Part shown: positions 46,477 to 54,590 of the stretch, in pieces
How the letters are laid out: each line of letters opens with the position of its first letter
Numbering within the stretch: position 1 is the stretch's first letter
Source: an uncultured Subdoligranulum sp.
GTDB taxonomy: Bacteria; Bacillota; Clostridia; Oscillospirales; Ruminococcaceae
Direction of reading: 5' to 3'
DNA: 64,000 nt
Assembly: GCA_900545545.1 (NCBI GenBank)
Contig: UQZO01000005.1
Coordinates: 1-64,000, forward strand
Notes under the pieces: model-generated
Seen by the model: only the letters and a program-made list of their open reading frames with translations
The model's database searches: none
What the model was told of the DNA's origin: nothing
Program-made: the position numbers and the translations under genes

Positions 46477-48666
46477 TCAGGCCTCCGCCTGTTCCAGGAA
46501 TTCGTCCAGATACTGCAGCAGATATTCTGCCCGCTGCGCAAAGAAATCGCGCACAGCCTGGCGTTCCTCTTCCCACTGTTCCAGCGTCATATCCACCGCA
46601 GTGGATTCGCTGTCCGTCAGGCGGTCCGCCAGGGGTGCCAGGGGGGTCAGTTCCGCCTTCTGGCGTGCGAAGTTCCGCTCCATTTCCGGTTCCAGTTCTT
46701 CACACCAGGCATCAAAGGCTTCTATCAGCGTTTCGGGGGCGTAGATCGTCGCCATTTCTCTCCGGAACTCTTCGGCAAAAGCCGCGCGGTACTGGGGATA
46801 TTCCCACAGTTTCTGAAACAGCACTTTCTGCACATTGTCGCTCGTCGCCTCGGCGTTCAGGATATCGTCAAAAGAGTTCATGAACTCATACTGCAGGGTC
46901 TGATCAAAGTCATTCAGGAGGAACCGCCACCGGCCATCCGCATATTCGGCGGAACTGCCTTCGGTGGCTCTCCACAGTACCATATTGTTGCCCAAACCGC
47001 GCACGCCGTCAATATTGTTGGCGTAGATATGGGCAATGAGATAACGGGTGTATTCTTCCAGGTCGAACTGCTCCCGCAGCCAGGCCCAGCTTTCATCACT
47101 GCAGGGCAGGTTGTAGAGCGTTTCCTCCAGGCAGAGTATATCCTCGCTTTTTTCGGTAAGATTGTAGGAATAGGTCTGCAGGGAATCCGCCTCTACACCG
47201 AAATGGCGCACAAAGAAATCTGTGTTTTTGCGTTCCCGCAGGCAGTAGATTCCCCAGTATTCATCCTCCAGGTAGAGGATGACCGGCATATTGTACTGGG
47301 TGCCCAGCCCCTGGGTATACAGATAGTTATTCCAGAAGGCATCCTGATAAAAATACTGCCAGACACCGTTTCCCGGTCCTTTCAGGGAAAAACGGGTCAG
47401 CGCCGGGGCTTCAGGTGCCTCGGACAGTGCCGTGGTAACGGCATCTCCCTTCAAATCCACCTGAAGATTCTTCATCCGGGCCACAGCCCGGGTATACAGG
47501 CCGCCTACCGATACCGAAGCCTCCATCGACTCCCAGGTATCCGGCAGAAAAAGCTGAACGCAGCCGTCAATCTCTTCTCCTGAAAGAAAATTGCCGGTCC
47601 GGTCAACCGTACCGTTGCGCAGCAGGGTAAAGTAAGTGCTGCCCGGCATATAGATTCCCTGGGGGCCAAAAAGATCCTCCTCGTCGGCCGTCACGCTGAC
47701 CACCGGCAGCGTGTGGGAGTCCACATCCACCCAGTAGGTAGCGGCCACAGACTGGTCCGACCAGGCGCCATCCTTGTACAGCCGCACGGTAATGGTGGTG
47801 GCCTTGTCTACCGGGTCGGGCGCGTAGTTGTAGGCATAGTTTTTCAACCAGGTGGAATCATGGTACATATCAAACCCGAAAGCCGTAGCCTGGCTGACAT
47901 ACCGGTTTGCCTCCCCCGCCCGGCTTTCCACTTCGATGGGGCCGGTGTAGAGCTTGCCGTTTTCCGCCGGGTCACTGCCGTCGGTGGTGTAGAAGATCAG
48001 CGCCTCGGGGTCATCGGCCGTCAGCGATACCTGCACAGGTTCCTCATAAAAGCCCGCCGGCAAAGAGAATTCCGCCGTGCCCAGTGGTTGTTCCCGGTGT
48101 TCGTTCAGGAAATCCACCGGGTTGGCGGCTCCCGGTGTGGCTGTTGCAAAACTGCCGGAATCGCCGCCGTTGCCAAAAGCCCGGCCATAGGTAATGTCAT
48201 AGTCCTGCTCGGGGTACTTGAGGTGATCTACCAGTTCTCCTTCGGCATCATAGAGATAGAGCGTTTCGCCCCGCGTTTTGAGGGAAAAAGAGGTGTGCAG
48301 ATACCCCGCCGAATCTACCGTATCGGTTCCGTCGGCAAAAAGGAGCAGGTACTCATCCAGCACGGTGCCCGCCGGGAAAGTCCAACGGGCAGGCTCTTCC
48401 TGATCGTCGGTGAGCGTCCAGCCCGAAAGGTCGATAGTGCCGCCACAGGGGTTGTACAGTTCGATCCAGTCGCCATAGGCGCCGTTGCCGTCCTGCAGAC
48501 CCGAAAGGTTATGGGCACAGATCTCGTTGAGCACCACCGACTTATCCTCATAGCCCTGGGAGCGGCTCTCGATGCGGGTCACCTGCCAGGCACACACGCT
48601 CCCCAATGCCCCCAGTGCCAGGACGGGCGGCAGGATACGCAGCAGTTTTTGGGAGGCTGTGGGCAT
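46477..48666 (-). CDS. CotH-family kinase with lamin-tail and chitobiase-like domains (copy 2)
   Basis: 729 residues, exactly the same length and domain order as the next gene. The N-terminal about 300 residues are nearly identical to copy 1, while the kinase half is clearly diverged (for example NNIDGVRGLGNNMVLWR and FLLNDFDQTL against NNWDGLRMASNIYIWK and FLLNDLDQSI). The presumed catalytic aspartates are kept in both. It is anchored by an N-terminal helix. It is the first gene of the CotH-CotH-DUF4956-VTC cassette. The ATG at 48666 has an AGGAGA site. A tandem duplication is evident. Confidence 0.88.
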   Translation of the reverse strand: MPTASQKLLRILPPVLALGALGSVCAWQVTRIESRSQGYEDKSVVLNEICAHNLSGLQDGNGAYGDWIELYNPCGGTIDLSGWTLTDDQEEPARWTFPAGTVLDEYLLLFADGTDTVDSAGYLHTSFSLKTRGETLYLYDAEGELVDHLKYPEQDYDITYGRAFGNGGDSGSFATATPGAANPVDFLNEHREQPLGTAEFSLPAGFYEEPVQVSLTADDPEALIFYTTDGSDPAENGKLYTGPIEVESRAGEANRYVSQATAFGFDMYHDSTWLKNYAYNYAPDPVDKATTITVRLYKDGAWSDQSVAATYWVDVDSHTLPVVSVTADEEDLFGPQGIYMPGSTYFTLLRNGTVDRTGNFLSGEEIDGCVQLFLPDTWESMEASVSVGGLYTRAVARMKNLQVDLKGDAVTTALSEAPEAPALTRFSLKGPGNGVWQYFYQDAFWNNYLYTQGLGTQYNMPVILYLEDEYWGIYCLRERKNTDFFVRHFGVEADSLQTYSYNLTEKSEDILCLEETLYNLPCSDESWAWLREQFDLEEYTRYLIAHIYANNIDGVRGLGNNMVLWRATEGSSAEYADGRWRFLLNDFDQTLQYEFMNSFDDILNAEATSDNVQKVLFQKLWEYPQYRAAFAEEFRREMATIYAPETLIEAFDAWCEELEPEMERNFARQKAELTPLAPLADRLTDSESTAVDMTLEQWEEERQAVRDFFAQRAEYLLQYLDEFLEQAEA

Positions 48667-48693
48667 GGTATGATTTTCTCCTTTTATGCAAGA

Positions 48694-48723
48694 AAGACGC
48701 ATGCGCCTGCGCGCGTGCGTCTT
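48694..48723 (-). terminator. Weak terminator-like hairpin after rplT
   Basis: An 8-bp stem (48694-48701 with 48716-48723) followed on the minus strand by TTCTTG only. It may separate the infC operon from the CotH cassette incompletely, allowing read-through. Confidence 0.5.
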
Positions 48724-48736
48724 TTAAATGTTGCTA

Positions 48737-49090
48737 TTACAGAGCCTTCTTGGCGGTCTCGACCAGCGCGTTGAAGCTGGCGGGATCATGGATGGCCATC
48801 TCAGACAGCATCTTGCGGTTCAGCTCGACGCCAGCCTTCTTGAGGCCGTTCATGAAGGTGGAGTAGTTCATGCCCTGGGCACGGACCGCATTGTTGATGC
48901 GGGTGATCCACAGGTTACGGAACTGGCGCTTCTTCAGCTTGCGGCCGACGAAGGCGTAGTTGCCGGATTTCATGACGGCCTGTTTGGCCATGCGGAAGTG
49001 CTTGGACTTGGAGCCGTAGTAGCCCTTCGCCAGTTTGAGAGTCTTGGCACGACGCTTGTGCGTCATGGTAGCGCCTTTAATACGAGCCAT
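48737..49090 (-). CDS. rplT: 50S ribosomal protein L20
   Basis: 117 residues. It binds 23S rRNA early in 50S assembly and represses its own operon. MTHKRRAKTLKLAKGYYGSKS, the central RKLKKRQFRNLWITRIN and the LNRKMLSEMA segment are highly conserved. AAAGGAG precedes the ATG. Last gene of infC-rpmI-rplT. Confidence 0.98.
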   Translation of the reverse strand: MARIKGATMTHKRRAKTLKLAKGYYGSKSKHFRMAKQAVMKSGNYAFVGRKLKKRQFRNLWITRINNAVRAQGMNYSTFMNGLKKAGVELNRKMLSEMAIHDPASFNALVETAKKAL

Positions 49091-49147
49091 GTTTATATCT
49101 CCTTTATACTCTGGTAATTATCTGACCTTTGGTTTCCCTTTGGGAAA

Positions 49148-49354
49148 TCAGCCGCCGTAGGGCATCATCTTGCGGACAGTAGCCTCGTTGGTCTTGTCGA
49201 CGTACTTGGGCATACGCAGGCCGCGGGTGAGCTTGGTGGTCTTCTTGGTCAGGATATGGCGGCGCTTGGACGCGTTGCGCTTGATCTTGCCGGAAGCAGT
49301 CATCTTGAAGCGCTTCTTGGCGCCGGACAGGGTCTTGAGCTTCATTTTAGCCAT
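49148..49354 (-). CDS. rpmI: 50S ribosomal protein L35
   Basis: 68 residues, very basic. MKLKTLSGAKKRFKMTASGK and KRRHILTKKTTK are characteristic. AGGAGG precedes the ATG. Second gene of the infC operon. Confidence 0.97.
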   Translation of the reverse strand: MAKMKLKTLSGAKKRFKMTASGKIKRNASKRRHILTKKTTKLTRGLRMPKYVDKTNEATVRKMMPYGG

Positions 49355-49381
49355 TGTTGTTTCCTCCTGAAGAGTTCGTTT

Positions 49382-49912
49382 TTACTTGTTGGGTACGGGG
49401 GACATGAACATCATCATGCTGCGGCCCTCCAGTTTGGGCTGCTTGTCGATGACGGCCTTGCCCGCCAACGCCTCGGCAAACCGCTTATGGACGTCCAGAC
49501 CCAGGCTGGTGTGCGCCATTTCACGGCCGCGGAACCGAATGCTGACCTTGAGCTTGTGACCCTGCTGCAAAAATTTGGCGGCCTGGTTCACCTTGGTGTT
49601 GAAGTCGTTGACGTCAATGTTCAGAGAAAGGCGGATCTCCTTGACTTCAACCACTTTCTGGTTTTTCTTGGCTTCCTTTTCCTTTTTCTGCATCTCGAAC
49701 CGGTATTTGCCGTAGTCCAAAATCTTGCACACCGGCGGCTTGGCCTGCGGCGCAACCTTGACCAGGTCGAGGTCTTTGTCGATGGCCATGCGCAGTGCGT
49801 CGCGCGGGCTCATGATGCCCATCTGCGCGCCGTCCGCCCCGATCAGGCGGATCTCTTTGTCACGGATCTGCTCATTGATTTCCAGTTCCTTGGAATTGCT
49901 GTTGCTGGCGAT
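49382..49912 (-). CDS. infC: Translation initiation factor IF-3 (ATC start)
   Basis: 176 residues. The N-domain (INEQIRDKEIRLIGADG), the linker (KPPVCKILDYGKYRFEMQKK) and the C-domain (EIRLSLNIDVNDFNTK, IRFRGREMAH) are complete. No ATG, GTG or TTG lies at the expected position. GGGAGG stands nine bases before an in-frame ATC at 49912, which gives a normal-length protein (IASNSNSKELEINEQ). Rare starts for infC allow IF-3 to limit its own synthesis; AUU is usual in E. coli and ATC fits the same logic. An in-frame ATG at 50041 would add 43 residues that look like leader sequence, not protein. Confidence 0.93.
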   Translation of the reverse strand: MASNSNSKELEINEQIRDKEIRLIGADGAQMGIMSPRDALRMAIDKDLDLVKVAPQAKPPVCKILDYGKYRFEMQKKEKEAKKNQKVVEVKEIRLSLNIDVNDFNTKVNQAAKFLQQGHKLKVSIRFRGREMAHTSLGLDVHKRFAEALAGKAVIDKQPKLEGRSMMMFMSPVPNK

Positions 49913-50082
49913 TGGAACACACCTCCCACAAGTGTATAATAAGAAAGATAAAAGCGGCTGCCAAAAAAGCAGCCGCCGAACATACGAAAGCGCGCACCGA
50001 AGTGCGTTTCTCTGGTATGACCCGGGATTGTACATCCGCAAGGTGAGCCGACGGCATACTGCCGGTTGCTGCTTTTTTTACA
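49913..50082 (-). promoter_or_regulatory. infC operon leader (probable L20-responsive attenuator)
   Basis: The roughly 170-base leader between promoter and infC contains several stems and ends in a terminator-like hairpin (49954-49961 with 49969-49976) followed on the minus strand by TTTTATCTTTCTT. In Bacillus the infC-rpmI-rplT leader is attenuated by L20. A similar mechanism is likely, but the L20-binding motif was not identified by hand. Confidence 0.7.
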
Positions 50083-50088
50083 GGCATT

Positions 50089-50117
50089 ACTATACCACAG
50101 CCGCAAAGGGATGTCAA
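50089..50117 (-). promoter_or_regulatory. Promoter of the infC operon
   Basis: TTGACA (complement of 50112-50117), a 17-bp spacer and TATAGT (complement of 50089-50094). Confidence 0.88.
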
Positions 50118-50176
50118 GCGATTTTGTAAATTCGCCGGGAATTTGTGAAATTCATATAGCCAACCGCCGGTGAATA

Positions 50177-50185
50177 TGGTATTAT
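50177..50185 (+). promoter_or_regulatory. Extended -10 promoter of ddl
   Basis: TGG followed directly by TATTAT (50180-50185); no clear -35 box. Divergent from the infC promoter. Confidence 0.5.
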
Positions 50186-50241
50186 AGTAAGCTGAAGACT
50201 GGTAGTATGTACAAAAATACGTCCAAGAGGAGTCTTTCTGC

Positions 50242-51351
50242 ATGAGTGAAAGTAAGAAACTGCGCGTTGCGCTGTTTTTCGGCGGGGTTTCCAGCGAGCA
50301 CGAGATCAGCTGCGTTTCGGCGTCGGCCTGGCTGCGTGCCCTGGGCGAGGAGCCCTGTGCCGAGCGATATGAAGTGTTCCCCGTCGGTATTACCAAAACC
50401 GGCCGCTGGCTGGCCTGCCACCCCACGCCGGAAGCCATGGCCGACGGCAGCTGGGAACAGGGCACCGACTGCACGCCCTGTGTGCTGAGCCCCGACCGCA
50501 GCGACCACGGCCTGTGGCTGCTGGGCGGCAAGGCCGAGCTGGTGCCCATTGACATCTGCGCCCCCGTGCTGCACGGCAAGAACGGCGAGGACGGCACCAT
50601 CCAGGGTCTGTTTGAGATGGCCCGCATCCCCTACGTGGGCTGCGGTGTGCTGGCCAGTGCCGTCTGCATGGACAAAGCGCTGGCCAACACCGTGATGGAC
50701 GCCGCCGGTGTGCCCCACTGCCGCTGGACCAGTGCCATCCGCGCCGAGGTGGAACAGGACCGCGCCGCCGTGCTGGACCGTGCCGAGCAGATGCTGGGTT
50801 ACCCCATCTTTGTGAAGCCCGCCAACGCCGGTTCCAGCGTAGGTATCTCCAAGGCTGCGGACCGCGCCGCCCTGGATACCGCCCTGGACGTAGCCCTGCG
50901 GGAGGACGACAAGGTCGTCTTTGAGGAATTCATCGACGGGCAGGAAGTGGAGTGCGCCGCCATCGGCAACCCCGACGATCCCGCCAGTGTTTCCACCACC
51001 CGCCCGGGTGAGATCCTGGCCGGGGCCGAGTTCTATACCTACGATGACAAGTACAAGAACGGTGTTTCCCAGACCGTGATCCCCGCCCACCTGAGCGAGG
51101 AAAAGCTGGAGGAAGTACAGGCCGAGGCCCGCAAGGCCTACCTGGCCTTGGGCTGCGCCGGGCTGTCCCGCTGCGACTTCTTTGTGGAGCGCGGCACCGG
51201 CCGGGTGCTTTGCAACGAGCTGAACACCCTGCCCGGCTTTACGGCCATCAGTATGTACCCGAAGTTGATGGAGCACGAAGGACTGACTTTCTCGCAGCTG
51301 GTGGACCGGCTGCTGCAGCTGGCGGTGAACCGCCGTAAGGGGGCCTACTGA
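50242..51351 (+). CDS. ddl: D-alanine-D-alanine ligase
   Basis: 369 residues, ATP-grasp fold. It makes the D-Ala-D-Ala dipeptide of peptidoglycan. FGGVSSEHEISCVSA is the N-terminal signature, HGKNGEDGTIQGLFEMARIPYVG follows, and the C-terminal catalytic part has FVKPANAGSSVGISK, RCDFFVERG and NELNTLPGFTAISMYPKL. It resembles the Ddl/VanG size class; no neighbouring van genes are present, so ordinary Ddl is the best reading. GAGGAG precedes the ATG. First gene of ddl-murI-DUF1934-argS. Confidence 0.95.
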   Translation: MSESKKLRVALFFGGVSSEHEISCVSASAWLRALGEEPCAERYEVFPVGITKTGRWLACHPTPEAMADGSWEQGTDCTPCVLSPDRSDHGLWLLGGKAELVPIDICAPVLHGKNGEDGTIQGLFEMARIPYVGCGVLASAVCMDKALANTVMDAAGVPHCRWTSAIRAEVEQDRAAVLDRAEQMLGYPIFVKPANAGSSVGISKAADRAALDTALDVALREDDKVVFEEFIDGQEVECAAIGNPDDPASVSTTRPGEILAGAEFYTYDDKYKNGVSQTVIPAHLSEEKLEEVQAEARKAYLALGCAGLSRCDFFVERGTGRVLCNELNTLPGFTAISMYPKLMEHEGLTFSQLVDRLLQLAVNRRKGAY

Positions 51352-52166
51352 TGGACAAAAGACCCATCGGTGTATTTGACAGCGGGCTGGGCGGGCTGAC
51401 CGCCGTGCGCCAGCTGCGCCGCGTATTGCCCGGCGAGGATATCGTCTACTTCGGCGATACCGGCCGCGTGCCCTACGGGTCCCGCGCCCACGATACCATC
51501 GTGCAGTACGCCCGGCAGGACATCCGCTTTCTGCTGAGCCAGGATGTGAAGTTCATCATCGCAGCCTGCGGCACGGTGTCCTCCACCTTCCCGCCCGAGG
51601 AAGCCGCCAAACTGCCGGTGCCCTACACCGGCGTGGTGGGGGCCGCCTCCCGCGCCGCGGTGGCAGCCACCCGCAACCGCAAGATCGGCATCATCGGCAC
51701 GGCGGCCACCATCCGCAGCGGGTCCTATGCCGCCGTCATCCGCGATATGATGCCCGATGTGGAAATTACCGCCAAGGCCTGCCCGCTGTTTGTGCCGCTT
51801 GTGGAAAACGGCTATGTGCAGGACGGCAACCCCGTGACCAAACTGGTCATTGCGGATTATCTGGAATCGGTACGGGCCAGCGGCATCGACACCCTGATTT
51901 TGGGCTGTACCCACTATCCCCTCTTGAAAAAAATGATCGGCGACTATGTGGGGGAATCGGTCACGCTGATCGATTCCGGCAAGGTCACCGCCCAGGCCGC
52001 CGCGGCAGCCCTGGCCGACCTGGATCTGCTCAGCGGCCGCACCGAGGGCGGCACCGCACGTTACTTTGTCAGCGATACGCCGGACAATTTTGCCGAACAG
52101 GAAATGCTGTTTCTGGGCGAATACGCCGGGGGACCCGTGGAACGTATCGCCATTGAATCCTACTGA
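51351..52166 (+). CDS. murI: Glutamate racemase
   Basis: 271 residues. It makes D-glutamate for peptidoglycan. GVFDSGLGGLTAVRQL, DTGRVPYGSR and the second catalytic cysteine in LGCTHYPLL are standard. The first catalytic cysteine lies in AACGTVSS where most MurI have ACNTAS; the cysteine is kept but Asn is Gly. The ATG overlaps the ddl stop codon by one base (TGATG). Both ddl and murI feed cell-wall D-amino acids. Confidence 0.94.
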   Translation: MDKRPIGVFDSGLGGLTAVRQLRRVLPGEDIVYFGDTGRVPYGSRAHDTIVQYARQDIRFLLSQDVKFIIAACGTVSSTFPPEEAAKLPVPYTGVVGAASRAAVAATRNRKIGIIGTAATIRSGSYAAVIRDMMPDVEITAKACPLFVPLVENGYVQDGNPVTKLVIADYLESVRASGIDTLILGCTHYPLLKKMIGDYVGESVTLIDSGKVTAQAAAAALADLDLLSGRTEGGTARYFVSDTPDNFAEQEMLFLGEYAGGPVERIAIESY

Positions 52167-52182
52167 GGAACATACAAAACCT

Positions 52183-52626
52183 ATGGAAGAAAACTATCTG
52201 ATCACCATCAAAGGCACGATGGAGCAGGACGGCAAGAGCGACTCCGTAGAGTTGATGACCCGCGGCTCGCTGGTGCACAAGGATGGTTCCTACTATATTA
52301 TCTACAAAGAGACCGAGGCTACCGGCTACGAGGGCTGCACCACCACCGTAAAAGTGGCAGAGGATGCCCGCAAAGTTGCCATGCTGCGCTTTGGCAAGGT
52401 GCCCAGTCAGCTCATTATCGAGAAGGGCACCCGCCATCTCTGCCATTACGAGACCGGCTATGGTGCCATCAGCCTGGGCGTAGCGGCCGACGTGATCGAG
52501 CACGAACTTACCGAAACCGGCGGCAAGCTGAAATTCAGCTATACGCTGGATTCCGGTGCCGAGAATTTCATCAGCCGAAATCTCGTGGATATCACCGTCG
52601 CTCCCCTGCCCGCTCAACCCGAATAA
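52183..52626 (+). CDS. DUF1934 (YwiB-like) beta-barrel protein
   Basis: 147 residues. MEENYLITIKGTMEQDGKSDSVELMTRG and YYIIYKETEATGYEGCTTTVKV fit the DUF1934/YwiB lipocalin-like small-domain family. In Firmicutes this gene is usually next to argS, as here (27 bases upstream). Function is unknown. The ATG at 52183 is preceded by GAGGA at a long spacing. Confidence 0.85.
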   Translation: MEENYLITIKGTMEQDGKSDSVELMTRGSLVHKDGSYYIIYKETEATGYEGCTTTVKVAEDARKVAMLRFGKVPSQLIIEKGTRHLCHYETGYGAISLGVAADVIEHELTETGGKLKFSYTLDSGAENFISRNLVDITVAPLPAQPE

Positions 52627-52653
52627 CCAAATCAAACCGGAGGTTTTTCAATC

Positions 52654-54411
52654 ATGGATTATCAGAACTACAACCCCCGCCTGGCGGCCCTGACCGAGGC
52701 GCGGACCCTGCTGACCGACGCCGCCAAGGCGGCCATGGCGGACGGCACCCTGCCCGAAGCCGACCTGCCGGACTTTATTGTGGAGATTCCCGCCGACGTG
52801 AAAAACGGCGATGTGGCCTCCAACCTGGCCATGGCCGGCGCCCGGGTCTTCCGCAAGGCGCCCCGCCAGATCGCCGAAGCCATCACCGCCAAGCTGGACC
52901 TGAACGGTTCCCTGTTCGCCGGTGTGGACATTGCCGGTCCCGGTTTTATCAACCTGTTCCTGGGCAAAGAGTGGTTCACCAGCGTGCTGCGCGCCGCCTG
53001 CCAGAACCCGGAATACGGCCGCACCGATGCAGGCGCCGGCAAGCGCTACAACGTGGAGTTTGTTTCCGCCAACCCCACCGGACCCATGCACATGGGCAAC
53101 GCCCGCGGCGGCGCCCTGGGCGACTGCCTGGCGGCCTGCCTGGACTGGGCCGGCTACGATGTGACCCGCGAGTTCTACATCAACGACGCGGGCAACCAGA
53201 TTGAAAAGTTCGGCAAGAGCCTGGCCATCCGTTACCTGCAGCTCTACAAGGGCGAGGAAGCCTGCCCGCTGCCCGCCGAATGCTACCAGGGCGCCGACAT
53301 CGTCCAGCGCGCCAAGGAATTTGCCGAGGTCCACGGGGATGCCTATGTCAATGCCGACTTTGAGGAGCTGAAAAAGGCCATTGTGGCCGACGCCCTGCCC
53401 AAGAACATTGCCGGGCTGCAGCGCGACCTGGGCAAGTACCGCATTCAGTACGACGTGTGGTTCCATGAGAGCGACCTGCACAAGAGCGGTGCGGTCCAGG
53501 CCGTGGTGGACAAGCTGCTGGAGACCGGCGCCTGCTACAAGGCCGAGGATGGCGCCATCATGTACCGCAGCGCCCAGTACGCCGCCAAGTACGGCGTGGC
53601 CAACAAGCGCAAGACCGAAGACGGCAGCGAAGAGGAAGCCAAGGACGAGGTGCTGGTGCGCGCCAACGGCATCCCCACCTACTTTGCCGCCGACATCGCC
53701 TACCACTACAACAAGCTGGCCGTCCGCGGCTTTGACAAAGCCATCGACGTCTGGGGAGCCGACCACCACGGCCACGTAGCCCGCATGAAGGGCGCCATGG
53801 ACGCCATCGGCCTGAACGGCGAACAGCTGGACGTTGTGCTGATGCAGATGGTCAACCTGATGCGGGACGGCAAGCCCGTGCGTATGAGCAAGCGCACCGG
53901 CAAGGCCATCACCCTGACCGACCTGCTGGACGAGGTGCCCATCGATTCCGCCCGCTTCTTCTTCAACCAGCGGGAAAGCACCTCCACCCTGGACTTTGAC
54001 CTGGACCTGGCCGTGCGCAACGACAGCGAAAACCCCGTCTACTATGTCCAGTACGCCCATGCCCGCATCTGCTCCCTGCTGAAAAAGATGGAAGAGCAGG
54101 GCGTGGTCTTCCAGGGCGCCGAGGGCATCGACGCCGCCGTGCTGACCGATCCCTCCGAGCAGGCGTTGATCCGTCTGCTGGCGGCCTTCCCCGCCGAGAT
54201 CGTAGCCGCCGCGGACAAGTACGATCCCGCCCGCATCACCCGCTACTGCATTGATGTGGCTACGGCCTTCCACCGCTTCTACAATGCCTGCCGCATCCTG
54301 GACGCCGAGGGCGCCGTGCAGCAGAGCCGCATTGCCCTGTGCCTGGGCGTGCGCGGCGTGATCCACAACATCCTGACGATGTTCAAGGTCAACGCCCCCG
54401 AATCCATGTAA
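52654..54411 (+). CDS. argS: Arginyl-tRNA synthetase
   Basis: 585 residues, class I. The N-terminal tRNA D-loop recognition domain is followed by the HIGH-type motif EFVSANPTGPMHMGNARGGALGD, then REFYINDAGNQIEKFGKS, and the RMSKRTGKAITLTDLLDEV region in place of KMSKS. The C-terminal anticodon-binding helical domain ends in the usual hydrophobic tail (NILTMFKVNAPESM). CGGAGG precedes the ATG. Last gene of its operon, followed by a terminator. Confidence 0.97.
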   Translation: MDYQNYNPRLAALTEARTLLTDAAKAAMADGTLPEADLPDFIVEIPADVKNGDVASNLAMAGARVFRKAPRQIAEAITAKLDLNGSLFAGVDIAGPGFINLFLGKEWFTSVLRAACQNPEYGRTDAGAGKRYNVEFVSANPTGPMHMGNARGGALGDCLAACLDWAGYDVTREFYINDAGNQIEKFGKSLAIRYLQLYKGEEACPLPAECYQGADIVQRAKEFAEVHGDAYVNADFEELKKAIVADALPKNIAGLQRDLGKYRIQYDVWFHESDLHKSGAVQAVVDKLLETGACYKAEDGAIMYRSAQYAAKYGVANKRKTEDGSEEEAKDEVLVRANGIPTYFAADIAYHYNKLAVRGFDKAIDVWGADHHGHVARMKGAMDAIGLNGEQLDVVLMQMVNLMRDGKPVRMSKRTGKAITLTDLLDEVPIDSARFFFNQRESTSTLDFDLDLAVRNDSENPVYYVQYAHARICSLLKKMEEQGVVFQGAEGIDAAVLTDPSEQALIRLLAAFPAEIVAAADKYDPARITRYCIDVATAFHRFYNACRILDAEGAVQQSRIALCLGVRGVIHNILTMFKVNAPESM

Positions 54412-54426
54412 AAAAACCGCAAAAAA

Positions 54427-54459
54427 GCCGCCGTTCCGGATGGAACGGCGGCTTGTCTT
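54427..54459 (+). terminator. Terminator of the ddl-argS operon
   Basis: An 11-bp perfect stem (54427-54437 with 54442-54452) with a GGAT loop, followed by TTGTCTT. Confidence 0.85.
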
Positions 54460-54555
54460 ATACGACCCCAACATATCCATTGTACCACTACGGGATAGAC
54501 TTTTCAATCCGTAATATGTACAAATAATTCCTTTCAAGGTTGTAGATTCTGCGAA

Positions 54556-54584
54556 TAGACGTTTTTCTAGGGCTGTGATATAGT
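54556..54584 (+). promoter_or_regulatory. Putative promoter of the large RNA
   Basis: TAGACG (54556-54561), a 17-bp spacer and TATAGT (54579-54584). The -35 matches consensus at four of six positions. A second TATAGT lies five bases downstream. Confidence 0.6.
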
Positions 54585-54590
54585 ATAGTC

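Noticed and set aside
44207..46744. A + strand open frame of 845 codons opposite the CotH genes
   Set aside because: Antisense to the CotH coding region; no start signal and no protein family resemblance.
50242..51351. VanG-type D-Ala-D-Ser ligase and vancomycin resistance
   Set aside because: No vanXY, vanT or vanRS genes are nearby. Context (murI, argS) and motifs suit a housekeeping Ddl.
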